A DNA stretch of 49,936 bases from JBGFRR01 sp041695045 (GTDB lineage Bacteria; Bacteroidota; Ignavibacteria; UBA10030). Positions 39,958-49,130 of the stretch are shown piece by piece. Location of the stretch: the NCBI GenBank assembly GCA_041695045.1, contig JBGFRR010000105.1, positions 1 to 49,936 on the forward strand, in the 5' to 3' direction. Numbering within the stretch: the first letter of the stretch is position 1; the number at the start of each line of letters is the position of its first letter. The notes below the pieces were generated by a model that was given only the letters and a program-made list of their open reading frames with translations, made no database searches and was not told the origin of the DNA. Made by a program: the position numbers and the translations under genes.

Positions 39958-42900
39958 ATGCATCGTTACCTCTTGTCTCTCACCGTTCTCATCACATTCC
40001 TCGTTGGTCTGCCTACCGGACAGGCATGCCTGTTTGCCCAGACGGCTCCGACTGTCGGGCTGCGGGATAACACGCCCTCGGTACATGCGTTCACGAACGC
40101 ACGCATCGTCGTAGCGCCGGGCAAAGTGATCGCCAACGGAACGCTCGTGGCCCGCAACGGCATCATCGAAGCCGTCGGCGAGCGCATCACGCCCCCGCCC
40201 GATGCGCGCGTGTGGGACATGAAAGGCCTCACACTCTACGCAGGCCTCATCGAGCTGGCATCCGACATCGGCATGCCGAAGCCGCCCGCACAACCGCCGC
40301 AACAGCCCGGTGCTCTCACGTCGCCGCCAGCACGCCCGGAACCACAAAAAGGCGCCGCACACTGGAATGCCAAAGTGTTCGCCGACGTTACCGCGCACAC
40401 GGAGTTCCAGCCTGACAACCGCGCAGCAGAGAAACTCCGCTCTCAGGGATTTGCGCTTGCCGTCACACTTCCACAGCGCGGTGTGTTCCGCGGAAACAGT
40501 GCACTTATTCATCTCGGCGAAGGGTCGGCAACAGACCTCATCGTCAAGCCGCAGGTCGGTCAGGTGATTGCGCTCGAAGCGACGGGCGGATTCTTGAGCG
40601 GCTATCCGAACTCGCTGATGGGTACCATCGCGCTCATCCGGCAAACATTCCTCGACGCCGATTGGTATCGAAAAGCCCACGAATCGTACCGCCGTAAGCC
40701 CGGACAAACGCGTCCGGAGACGAACAACGCTCTCGCCGCCATCGCCGATGCTGTACAGCAGAAACAGCCCGTCGCAATCACGGCGTCGGATGAATGGAAC
40801 TACCTGCGCGCAGCAAAAATCGGCAAGGAATTCGGACTCAACCTCTGGATGATTGGAAGCGGCCTCGAGTATCGAAGACTCGACGCCATCAAAGCGACCG
40901 GCGTTCCGGTGATCCTGCCGTTGAATTTCCCCGAACCGCCTTCTGTCGACGCACCGGAAGAAGCGCTGAACGTTTCGCTCGAAGACCTTCGTCAGTGGGA
41001 TACTGCTCCTGAAAACCCCGGCCGCCTCGCAAAAGCGGGTGTGCAGTTCTCCCTCACCGCTGCTCAACTGCGCGATCCTGCAAACTTCCTCGCACAAGTT
41101 CGCAAAGCGGTCGAGCGCGGCCTCAGCGCGGACGCAGCGCTCGCTGCACTGACGACGACGCCCGCACGCTTGCTCGGTCTCGACAATCGTTTCGGTACGC
41201 TGGAGGTCGGCAAGGCCGCCAACATCGTTGTGACGAACGGCGACCTGTTTGCCGAGAAAACGCGCATCCATGAAGTCTGGATCGACGGCAAACGCTACGA
41301 GGTGAAACCCCCGCCGGCAACCGACGCGCGAGGAACGTGGAGCCTGAAAATCTCTGCTGACCCGGATCAATCCGGTACGCTCAAGCTCAGCGGCGAAGTC
41401 GATAAGCCCTCGGGCTCGGTTGCGTGGCGTGGAAAAGACATGCGCCTGGCCAACGTTGCCTTCGCGGCGGGACGACTCGCCTTCACGGTCGCAACGGATT
41501 CTATCGGCTGGAAAGGAACGATGACGATGTCCGGCACGGTGAGCGAGAAGGAAATCTTTGGCGTCGGCGAGCGGACGGACGGCACGCCGTTCACGTGGTT
41601 TGCCGCACGCACTGAGCCGCCGAAAGAGGAGCCGGACACCGCGCAGCCGAAGAAGCCGGAGATGGCATCCTTTCCCGACGTTTATCCTCCCGGCGAGTAC
41701 GGCCGCGCACGTCTACCCGACCAACCTCAACACGTGCTTGTGAAAAACGCAACGATCTGGACGCAAGGCCCGCAAGGGAAACTCGAAGGCGCCGACATGC
41801 TCGTCACGCGCGGCAAGATCACCCACATCGGCAAAAATCTCTCCGCTCCAGCCGGCGCGGTCGTCATCGACGCGAGCGGCAAACATGTGACACCCGGTCT
41901 CATCGACGCGCACTCGCACACAGCGATCTCCGGCTCCGTCAACGAAGGCGGACAAGTCGCCACCCCGGAAGTCCGCATTGCCGATGTGCTCGACCCCGAC
42001 GGCATCTGGATTTATCGCCAACTCGCCGGCGGCACAACGGCAGCCAACATCTTGCATGGCTCGGCCAACCCGATTGGCGGACAGAATGCGGTTGTGAAAT
42101 GGCGCTGGGGCGCGCTGCCCGATGAGCTGTTGATTGCCGGCGCGCCGCAGGGGGTCAAGTTCGCGCTCGGCGAGAACGTGAAGCAAAGCCACTTCCGCCC
42201 CGGTGGTCAGCCATCAACGCGCTACCCGCAAACACGCATGGGTGTAGAGCAGATCATCCGCGATCGTTTCATGGCGGCGCGCGACTATCAGCGTGCGTGG
42301 AAAGAGTGGGAGAAAGACAAGACAAAGATTCCGCCGCGCCGCGACCTTGAGCTTGACGCCATCGTCGAGATACTCGAAGGCAAGCGGCTCATCCACTCGC
42401 ATTGCTATCGGCAAGACGAAATCCTGATGCTCATCCGGCTGTGTGAAGAGTTCGGCATTCGCATCGCGACGTTCCAGCACGTGTTGGAGGGCTATAAGGT
42501 AGCAGAGGCCATTGCGAAACACGGAGCCGGCGCTTCGGCGTTCAGCGACTGGTGGGCGTTCAAGATCGAAGCGTATGATGCCATTCCCGGCAACGGGCCG
42601 CTCATGCACAGCCAGGGCGTGCTCGTTTCGTACAACTCGGACAACTCGCAACTCGCCACACGGATGAACTGGGAAGCATCGAAAGCCGTGAAGTTTGGTC
42701 TTTCAGAAGAAGAGGCGTTAAAGTTTGTCACCATCAATCCCGCGAAGCAGTTGAAGGTCGACCATCTTGTCGGCTCGCTCGAAGTTGGGAAGGATGCGGA
42801 CTTCGTCGTCTGGAGTAACAACCCGCTCTCCTCCTACACGAAATGCGAGCAGACGTGGGTGGACGGACGGAGGTATTTCGATGTGGAAGAGGACCGGCAG

Positions 42901-43086
42901 ATGCGCGAGCGAATTCAAACCGAGCGCGCAACACTGATTCAGAAGATTCACAGCTCGAAGCGACAGCCCTCGGCGCCGGCAGCGGGCGCACAACCCGCGC
43001 GGACACGACGGCCTCAGGAAACACTGCTGCGGTCGTGTTTCGATGAACTCCACCTGCACACGGAGGATATAGACCATGAGAACTAA
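39958..43086 (+). CDS. Secreted tandem amidohydrolase-fold protein
   Basis: This 1042-residue protein starts at the ATG at 39958, with AAGGAGG upstream. A signal peptide is followed by two amidohydrolase-like modules. The first (about residues 35-460) has the metal-site strand changed to LIELASDIG, so the HxH metal pair is missing. The second (about 580 to the C-terminus) has VTPGLIDAHSH, HSHCYRQDEI, TFQHVLEGYK and SYNSDNSQLATRMNWEA, and looks catalytically competent. Several FCB genomes have such imidazolonepropionase-like fusions. The substrate is unknown. Part of the signal peptide (GLPTGQAC) is encoded by a palindrome. Confidence 0.88.
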   Translation: MHRYLLSLTVLITFLVGLPTGQACLFAQTAPTVGLRDNTPSVHAFTNARIVVAPGKVIANGTLVARNGIIEAVGERITPPPDARVWDMKGLTLYAGLIELASDIGMPKPPAQPPQQPGALTSPPARPEPQKGAAHWNAKVFADVTAHTEFQPDNRAAEKLRSQGFALAVTLPQRGVFRGNSALIHLGEGSATDLIVKPQVGQVIALEATGGFLSGYPNSLMGTIALIRQTFLDADWYRKAHESYRRKPGQTRPETNNALAAIADAVQQKQPVAITASDEWNYLRAAKIGKEFGLNLWMIGSGLEYRRLDAIKATGVPVILPLNFPEPPSVDAPEEALNVSLEDLRQWDTAPENPGRLAKAGVQFSLTAAQLRDPANFLAQVRKAVERGLSADAALAALTTTPARLLGLDNRFGTLEVGKAANIVVTNGDLFAEKTRIHEVWIDGKRYEVKPPPATDARGTWSLKISADPDQSGTLKLSGEVDKPSGSVAWRGKDMRLANVAFAAGRLAFTVATDSIGWKGTMTMSGTVSEKEIFGVGERTDGTPFTWFAARTEPPKEEPDTAQPKKPEMASFPDVYPPGEYGRARLPDQPQHVLVKNATIWTQGPQGKLEGADMLVTRGKITHIGKNLSAPAGAVVIDASGKHVTPGLIDAHSHTAISGSVNEGGQVATPEVRIADVLDPDGIWIYRQLAGGTTAANILHGSANPIGGQNAVVKWRWGALPDELLIAGAPQGVKFALGENVKQSHFRPGGQPSTRYPQTRMGVEQIIRDRFMAARDYQRAWKEWEKDKTKIPPRRDLELDAIVEILEGKRLIHSHCYRQDEILMLIRLCEEFGIRIATFQHVLEGYKVAEAIAKHGAGASAFSDWWAFKIEAYDAIPGNGPLMHSQGVLVSYNSDNSQLATRMNWEASKAVKFGLSEEEALKFVTINPAKQLKVDHLVGSLEVGKDADFVVWSNNPLSSYTKCEQTWVDGRRYFDVEEDRQMRERIQTERATLIQKIHSSKRQPSAPAAGAQPARTRRPQETLLRSCFDELHLHTEDIDHEN
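40010..40031. repeat. Palindromic element inside a signal-peptide coding region
   Basis: TGCCT (40010-40014) and AGGCA (40022-40026) flank ACCGGAC, and AGGCATGCCT (40022-40031) is itself palindromic. A related CCTACCGGGCAGG stands in the intergenic DNA near 45335. It has the same look as the coding palindromes of ftsQ and murG. Confidence 0.45.
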
Positions 43087-44395
43087 GACAATAGTCCTGT
43101 TGATCGCCCTCGCGGCAATGACGCTACACGCTTCCGACCCGTATCCTGCGCCGAAGCAGAAGAACCCGATCGCGCTTGTGGGAGGAACAATTCACACCGT
43201 GAGCGGTGCGGTCATCCAGAACGGAACGATTGTGTTCGACAAAGGCGTCATCACCGCCGTCGGCACGAACGTCTTTATTCCCGCCGACGCAGAACGCATT
43301 GACGCATCTGGCAAGCACATCTATCCCGCGCTCATCGACGCCTCCACCATTCTCGGCCTCACCGAAGTCGGCCTCGGTGCGCCGGGGACTGTTGACCAGG
43401 CGGAAGTCGGCCCCATCAACCCGAACGTCCGCGCTGAAGTTGCCGTCAATCCTGAAAGCGAGCACATTCCTGTTGCTCGCTCGGGCGGCGTGGCCATCGT
43501 TGCAACAAGTCCGACCGGCGGTATCATCTCTGGGTTTGCCGCCGCGATGATGCTCGACGGCTGGACGTGGGAAGAAATGACGCTGAAGAGCGGCCTCGGC
43601 CTCGTCGTCAACTGGCCGACGATGGTGTTTTCACCTTCTCCGTTCTCTCAGCAAACGCGCGAGGAGTGGCAGCGGAACCGCGACAACAATCTGAAGCAAC
43701 TGCGCGATGCATTCGCCAATGCGCGTGCGTACATGACCGCGCGCAAAGCCGCGGGCCAACGAGGCGCCGCGCAGCATGATACCGACGCGCGCTGGGAGGC
43801 GATGATGCCTGTGTTGGAGGGGAAGATTCCGGTGTTTGTGAACGCAAACGAACTTTCACAGATTCAGGCCGCCATCACGTGGGCGGAGCAAGAGGACGTA
43901 AAGCTCGTTATCGTCGGCGGGCGCGATGCATGGCGTGTGACAGATCAGCTGAAGGCGAAGAACATTCCTGTTATCCTCTCGAACATTCAAAGCGCTCCAT
44001 CGCGGCGCTGGGAAGATTATGACCTCATCTTCACGCTTCCGCAAAAGCTCAAAGATGCCGGCGTGCGGTATTGCATCACGGGCGACCGGAGCGCATCGAA
44101 CTCGCGCAACACGCCTCACCATGCTGCTATCGCCGCCGCGTACGGTCTGCCGAAAGATGAAGCGCTGAAATCGGTTACCCTCTACGCTGCACAGATTCTC
44201 GGCATCGACGACCGCGTCGGCTCGCTGGAAGTCGGCAAAGATGCGACGCTGATGATGACCGACCGCGACCCGATCGAGATCTCTATGAACGTCGAGCAGT
44301 TGTTCATTCAAGGCAAGAAGATCGATATGCGTGATAAGCACAAGAGGCTGTATAAAAAGTATCAGGAAAAGTACAGACGACTGCGTGAGGGTTGA
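43076..44395 (+). CDS. Secreted amidohydrolase-like protein lacking the HxH metal motif
   Basis: This 439-residue protein has a signal peptide (MRTKTIVLLIALAAMTLHA). The N-terminal beta-sandwich strands read IALVGGTIHTVSGAVIQNGTIVF, and the C-terminal amidohydrolase elements read GLPKDEALKSVTLYAAQILGIDDRVGSLEVGKDATLMMTD. At the place of the usual HxH it reads YPALIDASTILG, so the binuclear metal site appears absent. The start overlaps the previous gene by 11 bases, suggesting that the two are subunits of one complex, with this one perhaps structural. Confidence 0.85.
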   Translation: MRTKTIVLLIALAAMTLHASDPYPAPKQKNPIALVGGTIHTVSGAVIQNGTIVFDKGVITAVGTNVFIPADAERIDASGKHIYPALIDASTILGLTEVGLGAPGTVDQAEVGPINPNVRAEVAVNPESEHIPVARSGGVAIVATSPTGGIISGFAAAMMLDGWTWEEMTLKSGLGLVVNWPTMVFSPSPFSQQTREEWQRNRDNNLKQLRDAFANARAYMTARKAAGQRGAAQHDTDARWEAMMPVLEGKIPVFVNANELSQIQAAITWAEQEDVKLVIVGGRDAWRVTDQLKAKNIPVILSNIQSAPSRRWEDYDLIFTLPQKLKDAGVRYCITGDRSASNSRNTPHHAAIAAAYGLPKDEALKSVTLYAAQILGIDDRVGSLEVGKDATLMMTDRDPIEISMNVEQLFIQGKKIDMRDKHKRLYKKYQEKYRRLREG

Positions 44396-44492
44396 AAAGC
44401 GACATGGTCACGGGGAAGAGGAACCAACAAGCATTGGGCACACCGAAGGAAACATCCAACTTCAGGGATTCAACGCGAGAGAGAATATCCTC

Positions 44493-45281
44493 ATGAAAGG
44501 CGTTAGCATCGCGATTCTCTTGTTTCTCGCCGCCGGGCTGAATGCGCAGGTGGTGGATGGCAAGCAGATCGTGACGGCGGAGTTAGTGAACGGCGGGATG
44601 GATGAGAGCGGGTCCATCGTGTTAGGACTTCGGTTCACCATCGAACCGGGGTGGTATCTCTACTGGAAAAACCCGGGCGATTCCGGCCTGCCGGTTGCGG
44701 TTTCATGGGAGCTTCCGCCGGGGTTTTCCGTCGGGGAGCTGATGTTCCCCACGCCGCAGCGGTTTGACTATGAGGGCGTCGTTGCGTACGGCTATAAGAA
44801 TGAGGTGGTGCTCATCGCGAAACTTAAGCCGGTAGGAGACCGTCTAACCTCCGGCACTGTGAAGGCCGGCCTCGACTGGTTGGTGTGCGAGGAGAGCTGT
44901 ATCCGCGGCACGGCAACGGTCGAGCTGCCGTTGGATACGCCGCCTGCGGGCATCAAGCACATCGGCCGGTTCTGGCAGCAGCTTCCGCGGCCGCTGAAGG
45001 AAGCCGGACTGGAGATCAAGCGTGCCGGCGTTGCGCGCGACTCCAAGCGCTTGCTTGTGACGGCTGAGTTTACGGGCCCGAACGCTGCGCGCATTACCGA
45101 CTTCTTTCCGGAGGCCGTCGACGACGCGGCGATCGATTTCCAGAGCATCCGTATCCACGATAGCGTACTCACTATGGCGATCGAGCCGTACACCGACAAC
45201 GCACGGCTCACCTCGCTGAAGGGATTAGTGATTGTGGATGGGAAAGGATATGAGTGTGTTCTGAAGTTTGATTCAATGTAA
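44493..45281 (+). CDS. Secreted DsbD-alpha-like thiol-disulfide protein
   Basis: This 262-residue protein starts at 44493 and has a signal peptide (MKGVSIAILLFLAAGLNAQ). It has the DsbD N-terminal domain pattern: PGWYLYWKNPGDSGLPVAVSWELPPGF, then FDYEGVVAYGYKNEVVLIA, and the redox pair in WLVCEESCIRGTATVELPL. The membrane electron-transfer domain and the C-terminal thioredoxin domain of full DsbD/ScsB are absent. It probably receives electrons from a separate protein in the periplasm. The next gene is a secreted redoxin. Confidence 0.82.
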   Translation: MKGVSIAILLFLAAGLNAQVVDGKQIVTAELVNGGMDESGSIVLGLRFTIEPGWYLYWKNPGDSGLPVAVSWELPPGFSVGELMFPTPQRFDYEGVVAYGYKNEVVLIAKLKPVGDRLTSGTVKAGLDWLVCEESCIRGTATVELPLDTPPAGIKHIGRFWQQLPRPLKEAGLEIKRAGVARDSKRLLVTAEFTGPNAARITDFFPEAVDDAAIDFQSIRIHDSVLTMAIEPYTDNARLTSLKGLVIVDGKGYECVLKFDSM

Positions 45282-45425
45282 GCTGTTGGCTCAGGGGTTT
45301 TCAGCCAGAGGCTTGAACCAGCGGCCTACCGGGCAGGTTCCCTCGCAACAGAAAGTCGGTTTTTTGTAGCACCACGTATTCGATAGCTTCATCACGTTCA
45401 CCCCGTAACTACACAAGGAGGTTCT
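45282..45425. other. Intergenic region before the redoxin gene
   Basis: No gene is seen. It contains CCTACCGGGCAGG near 45335, a relative of the palindrome at 40010, and a perfect AAGGAGG ribosome site just before 45426. Confidence 0.4.
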
Positions 45426-46031
45426 ATGAAAACACATCTTCTCATTGCGCTGGTTGCCGTTGTTGCGTTGATGGCGTTCACCACGGTGCCGGCGTCCGTT
45501 GAGGTAGGTAAACTGGTTCCGGATTTCACGCTCACCGACATCACCGGCAAGACGCATAAGCTGTCCGACTACAAAGGCAAGATCGTCATTCTCGAATGGA
45601 CCAATCCCAACTGTCCGTTCGTAGAGCGGGTGTATCGCGAGGGAATCATGACTGCCACGCAGAAGAAAGCGGCGGATGTGGGGGCGGTCTGGATCACCAT
45701 CAACTCGACGCACCCGAAGCATCAGGATTTCGAGACAAACGAAGAGCTCGCGAAGATTTACAAAGAGTGGAAAGCCCAGCACACGGCATTCTTAGCCGAC
45801 CCTGAGGGAACGGTCGGCAGGATGTACGATGCGAAAACCACTCCACACATGTTCGTCATCGACAAAGAAGGCAAGTTAGTGTACAATGGTGCAATCGATG
45901 ACGACCCGCGCGGAAACAAGAAGGAGAAAGTCAACTACGTCCAGGTCGCGTTAGAAGAACTCACTAGTGGCAAGACAGTTCGCACGGCGACCACGAAGCC
46001 TTACGGCTGCTCGATGAAGTACGCGCCGTAA
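45426..46031 (+). CDS. Secreted redoxin (AhpC/TSA, thioredoxin-fold)
   Basis: This 201-residue protein has a signal peptide and a thioredoxin fold of the peroxiredoxin-like class: GKLVPDFTLTDITGKTHKLSDYKGKIVILEWTNPNCPFVERVY. It has a single cysteine in NCPFV and not a CxxC pair. Later come the cis-proline region TTPHMFVIDKEGKLVYNGAIDDDP and a second cysteine near the end (YGCSMKYAP), which could form the resolving disulfide. AAGGAGG lies upstream. The gene ends in a strong terminator and may be reduced by the neighbouring DsbD-alpha-like protein. Confidence 0.9.
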   Translation: MKTHLLIALVAVVALMAFTTVPASVEVGKLVPDFTLTDITGKTHKLSDYKGKIVILEWTNPNCPFVERVYREGIMTATQKKAADVGAVWITINSTHPKHQDFETNEELAKIYKEWKAQHTAFLADPEGTVGRMYDAKTTPHMFVIDKEGKLVYNGAIDDDPRGNKKEKVNYVQVALEELTSGKTVRTATTKPYGCSMKYAP

Positions 46032-46057
46032 GTTGTAGGACATCGTTGTTCCATCTC

Positions 46058-46091
46058 ATCCCCAAGTTTCTTCGGAAGCTTGGGGATTTTT
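46058..46091 (+). terminator. Strong intrinsic terminator after the redoxin gene
   Basis: A 13-bp stem (46058-46070 with 46075-46087, one G-U pair) closes a TTCG tetraloop and is followed by a T-run through 46091. It separates the 45 kb genes from the AT-rich region that follows. Confidence 0.92.
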
Positions 46092-46202
46092 GTTGCTTGA
46101 GCGTAAAACCACTTCTCATGCGGCTTTGTGCGACATTCAGATTGCTATCCTTCCTCTTTAAAGCACGGTTGTGATACAGGACATCGCTTAGCCATGTACC
46201 TC

Positions 46203-46231
46203 TTGACATAAAGTAAAATTCGCGTTATGAT
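46203..46231 (+). promoter_or_regulatory. Near-consensus sigma70 promoter
   Basis: TTGACA (46203-46208), a 17-base spacer and TATGAT (46226-46231) predict transcription from about 46238. Confidence 0.65.
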
Positions 46232-46267
46232 GTATGCAGAATAACGATTAGAAGTTGGAAAGAAGCG

Positions 46268-46309
46268 ATGATTGACCTATTCCACCGAACCCGAGCACAG
46301 ACTCCGTAA
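46268..46309 (+). CDS. Possible 13-residue leader peptide
   Basis: MIDLFHRTRAQTP and a TAA follow a GGAAAGAAG ribosome-site-like sequence. The stop codon lies inside the terminator hairpin loop region and the ORF covers the left stem arm, so translation would affect hairpin formation. No amino-acid bias points to a known attenuation system. Confidence 0.25.
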   Translation: MIDLFHRTRAQTP

Positions 46310-46341
46310 GGTTCTTTCCGGAGACGATGCTCGGGTTTTTT
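46288..46341 (+). terminator. Intrinsic terminator ending the candidate small RNA
   Basis: A 10-bp outer stem with GC-rich centre, an inner 5-bp stem and a six-T run make a typical intrinsic terminator. Confidence 0.75.
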
Positions 46342-46464
46342 ATTGACTTGATGAAGACACAAATGACTTTGAATAATGTGTTGCAGTTCAAATCATTTTG
46401 GACAGAACTGAATCTGAGATTCTCGTACAGGGACATCCCACGCAATGTTTAGAGGACGCTTTGG

Positions 46465-47607
46465 ATGAAGTTTGTCAACTGGTTCGAGATTTTATTCTAT
46501 CTGTTTATAATAAAAGTGGCTAAGAAGTTCTATCTGGGCATTACAAGTTCAATTGCCTTTGCCTTGCTTGGAATATTAACAAGCTGTGACATTGAAACGG
46601 CACCCGGGACAATGCCCGATCAAGCGAATGAACCGCGCGATTATAGATGGAAGATCGATACATTGTTTTATCCAAGAAGTGGACAAACTATGATGTTGGG
46701 TGTCTGGGCAAGCAGCCCAAACAATGTTTACCTCGTCGGACACAACAGTGAACCGTTCGGTAAGATGTATCACTACGATGGAAGCAAATGGTCCAATGTA
46801 CGGCTTAGTTCAGAGGAAGGTGGAACAATAAGCAATATAGGCTCATTGAACGCTATATACGGTTTTTCACAAAATGATATTTGGGCTGTTGGAAACAAAA
46901 TCTTTTTTCAAGGAAACAGTTTTTCGGAGAAGGGACTCGTCATTCACTACGACGGAATGCGCTGGGATGAAATACACTTGGACGCTGAGCCAGAATTGAG
47001 AACCATCTGGGGAAGCGACCCATACAACCTCTGGACTGGTGGAGACTCCAAGTATTTATACCATTATAGAGAGGGAACATGGAGAGTCGATTCTCTACCG
47101 CTCTCAGTTACCCATTCCGATGAGGTTTTTATATATTCAATCTCTGGACGCGGCAGAGAAGAGCTGTTTCTTGTTGCGGATGTTTATTATGCAAACCGTG
47201 CAGTTTTTTCTTACTTCTTCGTGTGGACGCCGATTCAAAAATGGTTAGTGGCTGATAGCGCAACAGTAGCGATCCCCTGGGGAAAAGGGTGCCTCTGGAC
47301 AAGTAACTCTGGCGTTCTTTATTCCGCCGGAGGCAGGGTTTCTCGTCGAGAGCAAAATTCTTGGAGGACATTGTATACCCCTCGCGGATTTCTCGGCGAC
47401 ATAATTGGCAGAAACGACCAGAACATTTTTGTTGCTGGGGCATTTGGAACATTAGCGCATTACAATGGTATGGATTGGTTTCAATACGATCAATTTGCAG
47501 ATAGGAATGTCGTTTTCACAGGTATATCGCCTCATGAGGGAGAGGCTTTTGTTGTCGGATTTACGGTATCGCATCCTCAAAAAACCATCGTTCTCCATGG
47601 AAAGTAG
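46465..47607 (+). CDS. Lipoprotein with propeller-like repeats
   Basis: This 380-residue protein has a lipobox LLGILTSC with Cys41 as the lipidation site. The rest is made of repeats such as NDIWAVGN...IHYDGMRWDEIH, YNLWTGGDSKYLYHYREGTWRVD and QNIFVAGAFGTLAHYNGMDWFQY. Each combines a W-x-x-G strand with a hYxGxxW strand, suggesting a beta-propeller on the cell surface or in the periplasm. GAGG precedes the ATG by nine bases. The gene is clearly richer in A and T than its left neighbours, which suggests recent transfer. The function is not recognised. Confidence 0.7.
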   Translation: MKFVNWFEILFYLFIIKVAKKFYLGITSSIAFALLGILTSCDIETAPGTMPDQANEPRDYRWKIDTLFYPRSGQTMMLGVWASSPNNVYLVGHNSEPFGKMYHYDGSKWSNVRLSSEEGGTISNIGSLNAIYGFSQNDIWAVGNKIFFQGNSFSEKGLVIHYDGMRWDEIHLDAEPELRTIWGSDPYNLWTGGDSKYLYHYREGTWRVDSLPLSVTHSDEVFIYSISGRGREELFLVADVYYANRAVFSYFFVWTPIQKWLVADSATVAIPWGKGCLWTSNSGVLYSAGGRVSRREQNSWRTLYTPRGFLGDIIGRNDQNIFVAGAFGTLAHYNGMDWFQYDQFADRNVVFTGISPHEGEAFVVGFTVSHPQKTIVLHGK

Positions 47608-47734
47608 CCATGAGAAAACAATCAAACGCGAGTCAAAAGTACATCTTCCATAAGCAGCGCTCCCTTCCCAAGGACTCATTTCGTTCGCACTGATCTAAAA
47701 TCCATCTATGCCTAACTAAAAGGAGAAAATCATC

Positions 47735-48993
47735 ATGTATGAAAAAATGGCTTTACCTTGGATGCTGGCATCTTTGTTCTTTGCAGGGTTGGATGCTACA
47801 TACGCTAATGTAACTCAGCGGAAATCCGCTAACTTACAAGTGAATGTGGTACGATACGTTAATTCCGGAGGAGGATATTCCTACGGTTCCAGTTCTTCAT
47901 ACAACATTGGAAGACTCAACGGCAGTAACTCATACCATCCGGGATCAAGTGAGGACATCTACCGATCTTATGTAGAGTTTAACATTTCCGATTTTCCCGC
48001 GAATGCAGTTTTAAACTGGGCTTATCTGACAGTTGGTTTCACGTCACAGGGCGGGAACTATACAGCATCCATAACAGAGCACCGTCTGCTTCAAACCCAT
48101 CGAACTTAAGTCAAGTTTGGGGGAATGTTGGAAGTGGCTCAACCCTCCACAGTGGAATTCCATATACTACAACGGGAGTGAACGAGCATTATATTACTAG
48201 CTACTTTCAATCAAGCCTCAGTAGCGGGGTATTGAGAGTTGGATTGAAGAGTGATGCCGAAAACACCAATAGCAGTCATGCATTTATGGATTGTATACTC
48301 GTGTATTCGTACTATACGGTTACTCCACCTCCTGCTCCTCAGAACCTTTCCATTACCAACGCAGGTCAGGCAGGTCAATCACCCAATTTGAGTTGGAATG
48401 CTGTTTCTGGAGCAACTTCCTACAAGATCTACCGAGGAACTATTGAAGGCGCACCAGGCACGGTCACCTGCAACATGGTTCCCACGTATTCGTTGATCAG
48501 CTCAACTACCTCAACGAGCTATGTCGATGGAGTTGTTGTTATGGATGCTAACTCGAATATTCTGATATGCTACTACGTAACCGCCCTTAATCAAACGGTC
48601 GAGTCTTCCGGGTCAAATAAAGTTGGCATCCATGGGACCGCACCGTTGAAAATGGCCGACATCAATCGCTTTCTTGGTCAGAGCATGCAGACGGTACCGG
48701 AAGAGTTCAGCCTCTCCCAAAACCATCCTAACCCGTTCAATCCGGAGACTCAAATCAGCTTTGCACTGCCCGAGCCGTCAACGGTACGACTCACGGTTCT
48801 GGATGTTCTTGGCCGTGAAGTCGCAATCTTGGAAGATCGCTGGCTCCCACCGGGCTATCGAACCGCGCGTTGGAATGGTCGTAACACAAAAGGTGAGTCG
48901 GTCAGCAGTGGCGTGTATTTCTACCGCATGAGCGCAGTTGGTGAAAGCGGGAGAACATTTACACGGACCATGGTCATGACGTTGATGAAATGA
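47735..48993 (+). pseudogene. Frameshifted secreted protein with fibronectin III-like and T9SS sorting domains
   Basis: The first frame (47735-48109) encodes a signal peptide and a beta-rich domain up to NYTASIT. The rest continues in another frame that is open from 47953 and becomes family-like from RAPSASNPSNLSQVWGNVG. It then has a fibronectin III-like module (PPAPQNLSITN...LSWNAVSGATSYKIYRGT) and a C-terminal sorting domain (SQNHPNPFNPETQISFALP...SGVYFYRM). The join fits the loss of one base near 48075. AAAAGGAG precedes 47735. If the sequence is correct the gene is broken; a sequencing error would restore a roughly 419-codon secreted protein. Confidence 0.75.
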
Positions 48994-49017
48994 CCTCTTT
49001 GCATAAGCGTAGGTGAC

Positions 49018-49047
49018 AAAGCCCCGGTATATTTCTCCGGGGCTTTT
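49018..49047 (+). terminator. Intrinsic terminator after the sorting-domain protein
   Basis: AAAGCCCCGG (49018-49027) pairs with CCGGGGCTTT (49037-49046) around a 9-nt loop, followed by a further T at 49047. Confidence 0.88.
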
Positions 49048-49130
49048 CCATTTCATCTTGCATCTTCCCACCAAATGACTTATCATCCTTCCATATTTCT
49101 ACGATTGATCCACGTTTGGACGGAGCCGAC

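Larger units (their letters stand above)
46238..46341 (+). ncRNA. Candidate small RNA or attenuator leader
   Basis: A transcript of about 104 bases is bounded by the promoter at 46203-46231 and an intrinsic terminator. AACCCGAGCA (46288-46297) pairs with TGCTCGGGTT (46328-46337), an inner CTCCG/CGGAG pair (46302-46306/46319-46323) stacks inside, and six T residues end at 46341. It does not match an RNA family that I recognise. A 13-codon ORF inside the transcript raises the alternative of attenuation of the lipoprotein gene at 46465. Confidence 0.5.

Noticed and set aside
39922..41370. 482-codon minus-strand ORF opposite the large amidohydrolase
   Set aside because: It is a long antisense frame in GC-rich sequence; the plus-strand protein has a signal peptide, ribosome site and family motifs.
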